From: Lentisphaerota bacterium
GTDB lineage: Bacteria; Verrucomicrobiota; Kiritimatiellia; JAAZAB01
Direction: 5' to 3'
DNA length: 6,970 nucleotides
Assembly (NCBI GenBank): GCA_020201415.1
Contig: JAIVGW010000051.1
Span: 1 to 6,970, forward strand
The notes below the pieces were generated by a model. The model was not told the DNA's origin, did not search any database, and worked only from the letters and a program-made list of their open reading frames with translations. Positions 6,893 to 6,970 of the stretch are shown one piece after another. The number at the start of each line of letters is the position of its first letter. The stretch's first letter is position 1. Both the position numbers and the translations under genes were made by a program.

Positions 6893-6970
6893 GATCAATT
6901 CATGATCTGTTAAACGCCGCATGAGGAAAGCGTCGTCGGAGCCGCCCACGGCTGCGTCATTCTCGGCGGC

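Noticed and set aside
6893..6970. A further gene or terminator at the right edge
   Set aside because: A small AT-rich inverted repeat, GATCA/TGATC (6893-6907), lacks GC pairs and a T-tract. An ATG at 6921 starts an open frame without a ribosome binding site and only about 16 codons are visible. Frames on either strand run off the window, so nothing can be assigned.

Overview
The window is GC-rich, tightly packed bacterial DNA with every supported gene on the + strand. It looks like a Gram-negative chromosome: it carries two steps of ADP-heptose synthesis, which feeds the lipopolysaccharide inner core (ADP-heptose also serves S-layer glycans in some Gram-positives), next to a periplasmic-adaptor-plus-ABC export cluster. 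The heptose genes suggest a lineage outside the Enterobacteria. The nucleotidyltransferase stands alone instead of being fused to the HldE kinase, and the epimerase has a short insertion (around residues 205-217) that I recall from non-gammaproteobacterial HldD proteins. I cannot fix the phylum.

Layout. Bases 2-397 are the 3' end of a HlyD-type membrane fusion protein. After 33 bp comes an ABC exporter half-transporter (431-2179). A second half-transporter overlaps its end by 8 bp (2172-3990) but is interrupted: its N-terminus and its body lie in different frames, and no frame around the break encodes the expected second membrane helix. The break coincides with a strong GC hairpin (2462-2498). 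A 107-bp AT-richer gap (3991-4097) separates this cluster from a two-gene heptose operon, rfaE2 (4098-4589) and hldD (4592-5554), which ends at a probable intrinsic terminator (5587-5605). An MFS transporter of unknown substrate follows (5639-6892). The last 78 bases hold no gene I can support.

Function. The adaptor and two ABC halves read as one asymmetric heterodimeric exporter. The second half lacks the catalytic Glu and the H-loop His (Asp and Gln instead), while the first half has a non-canonical signature, LSMGQ. These changes fall in the same composite ATP site, the arrangement known from TM287/288-type exporters. RfaE2 and HldD catalyse the last two steps to ADP-L-glycero-beta-D-manno-heptose. 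The MFS gene lies beyond the terminator and is probably a separate unit. I see no mobile element, CRISPR array, tRNA or rRNA, and no clearly new system. The items most worth checking are the broken second ABC gene with its hairpin and the asymmetric ATPase pair.
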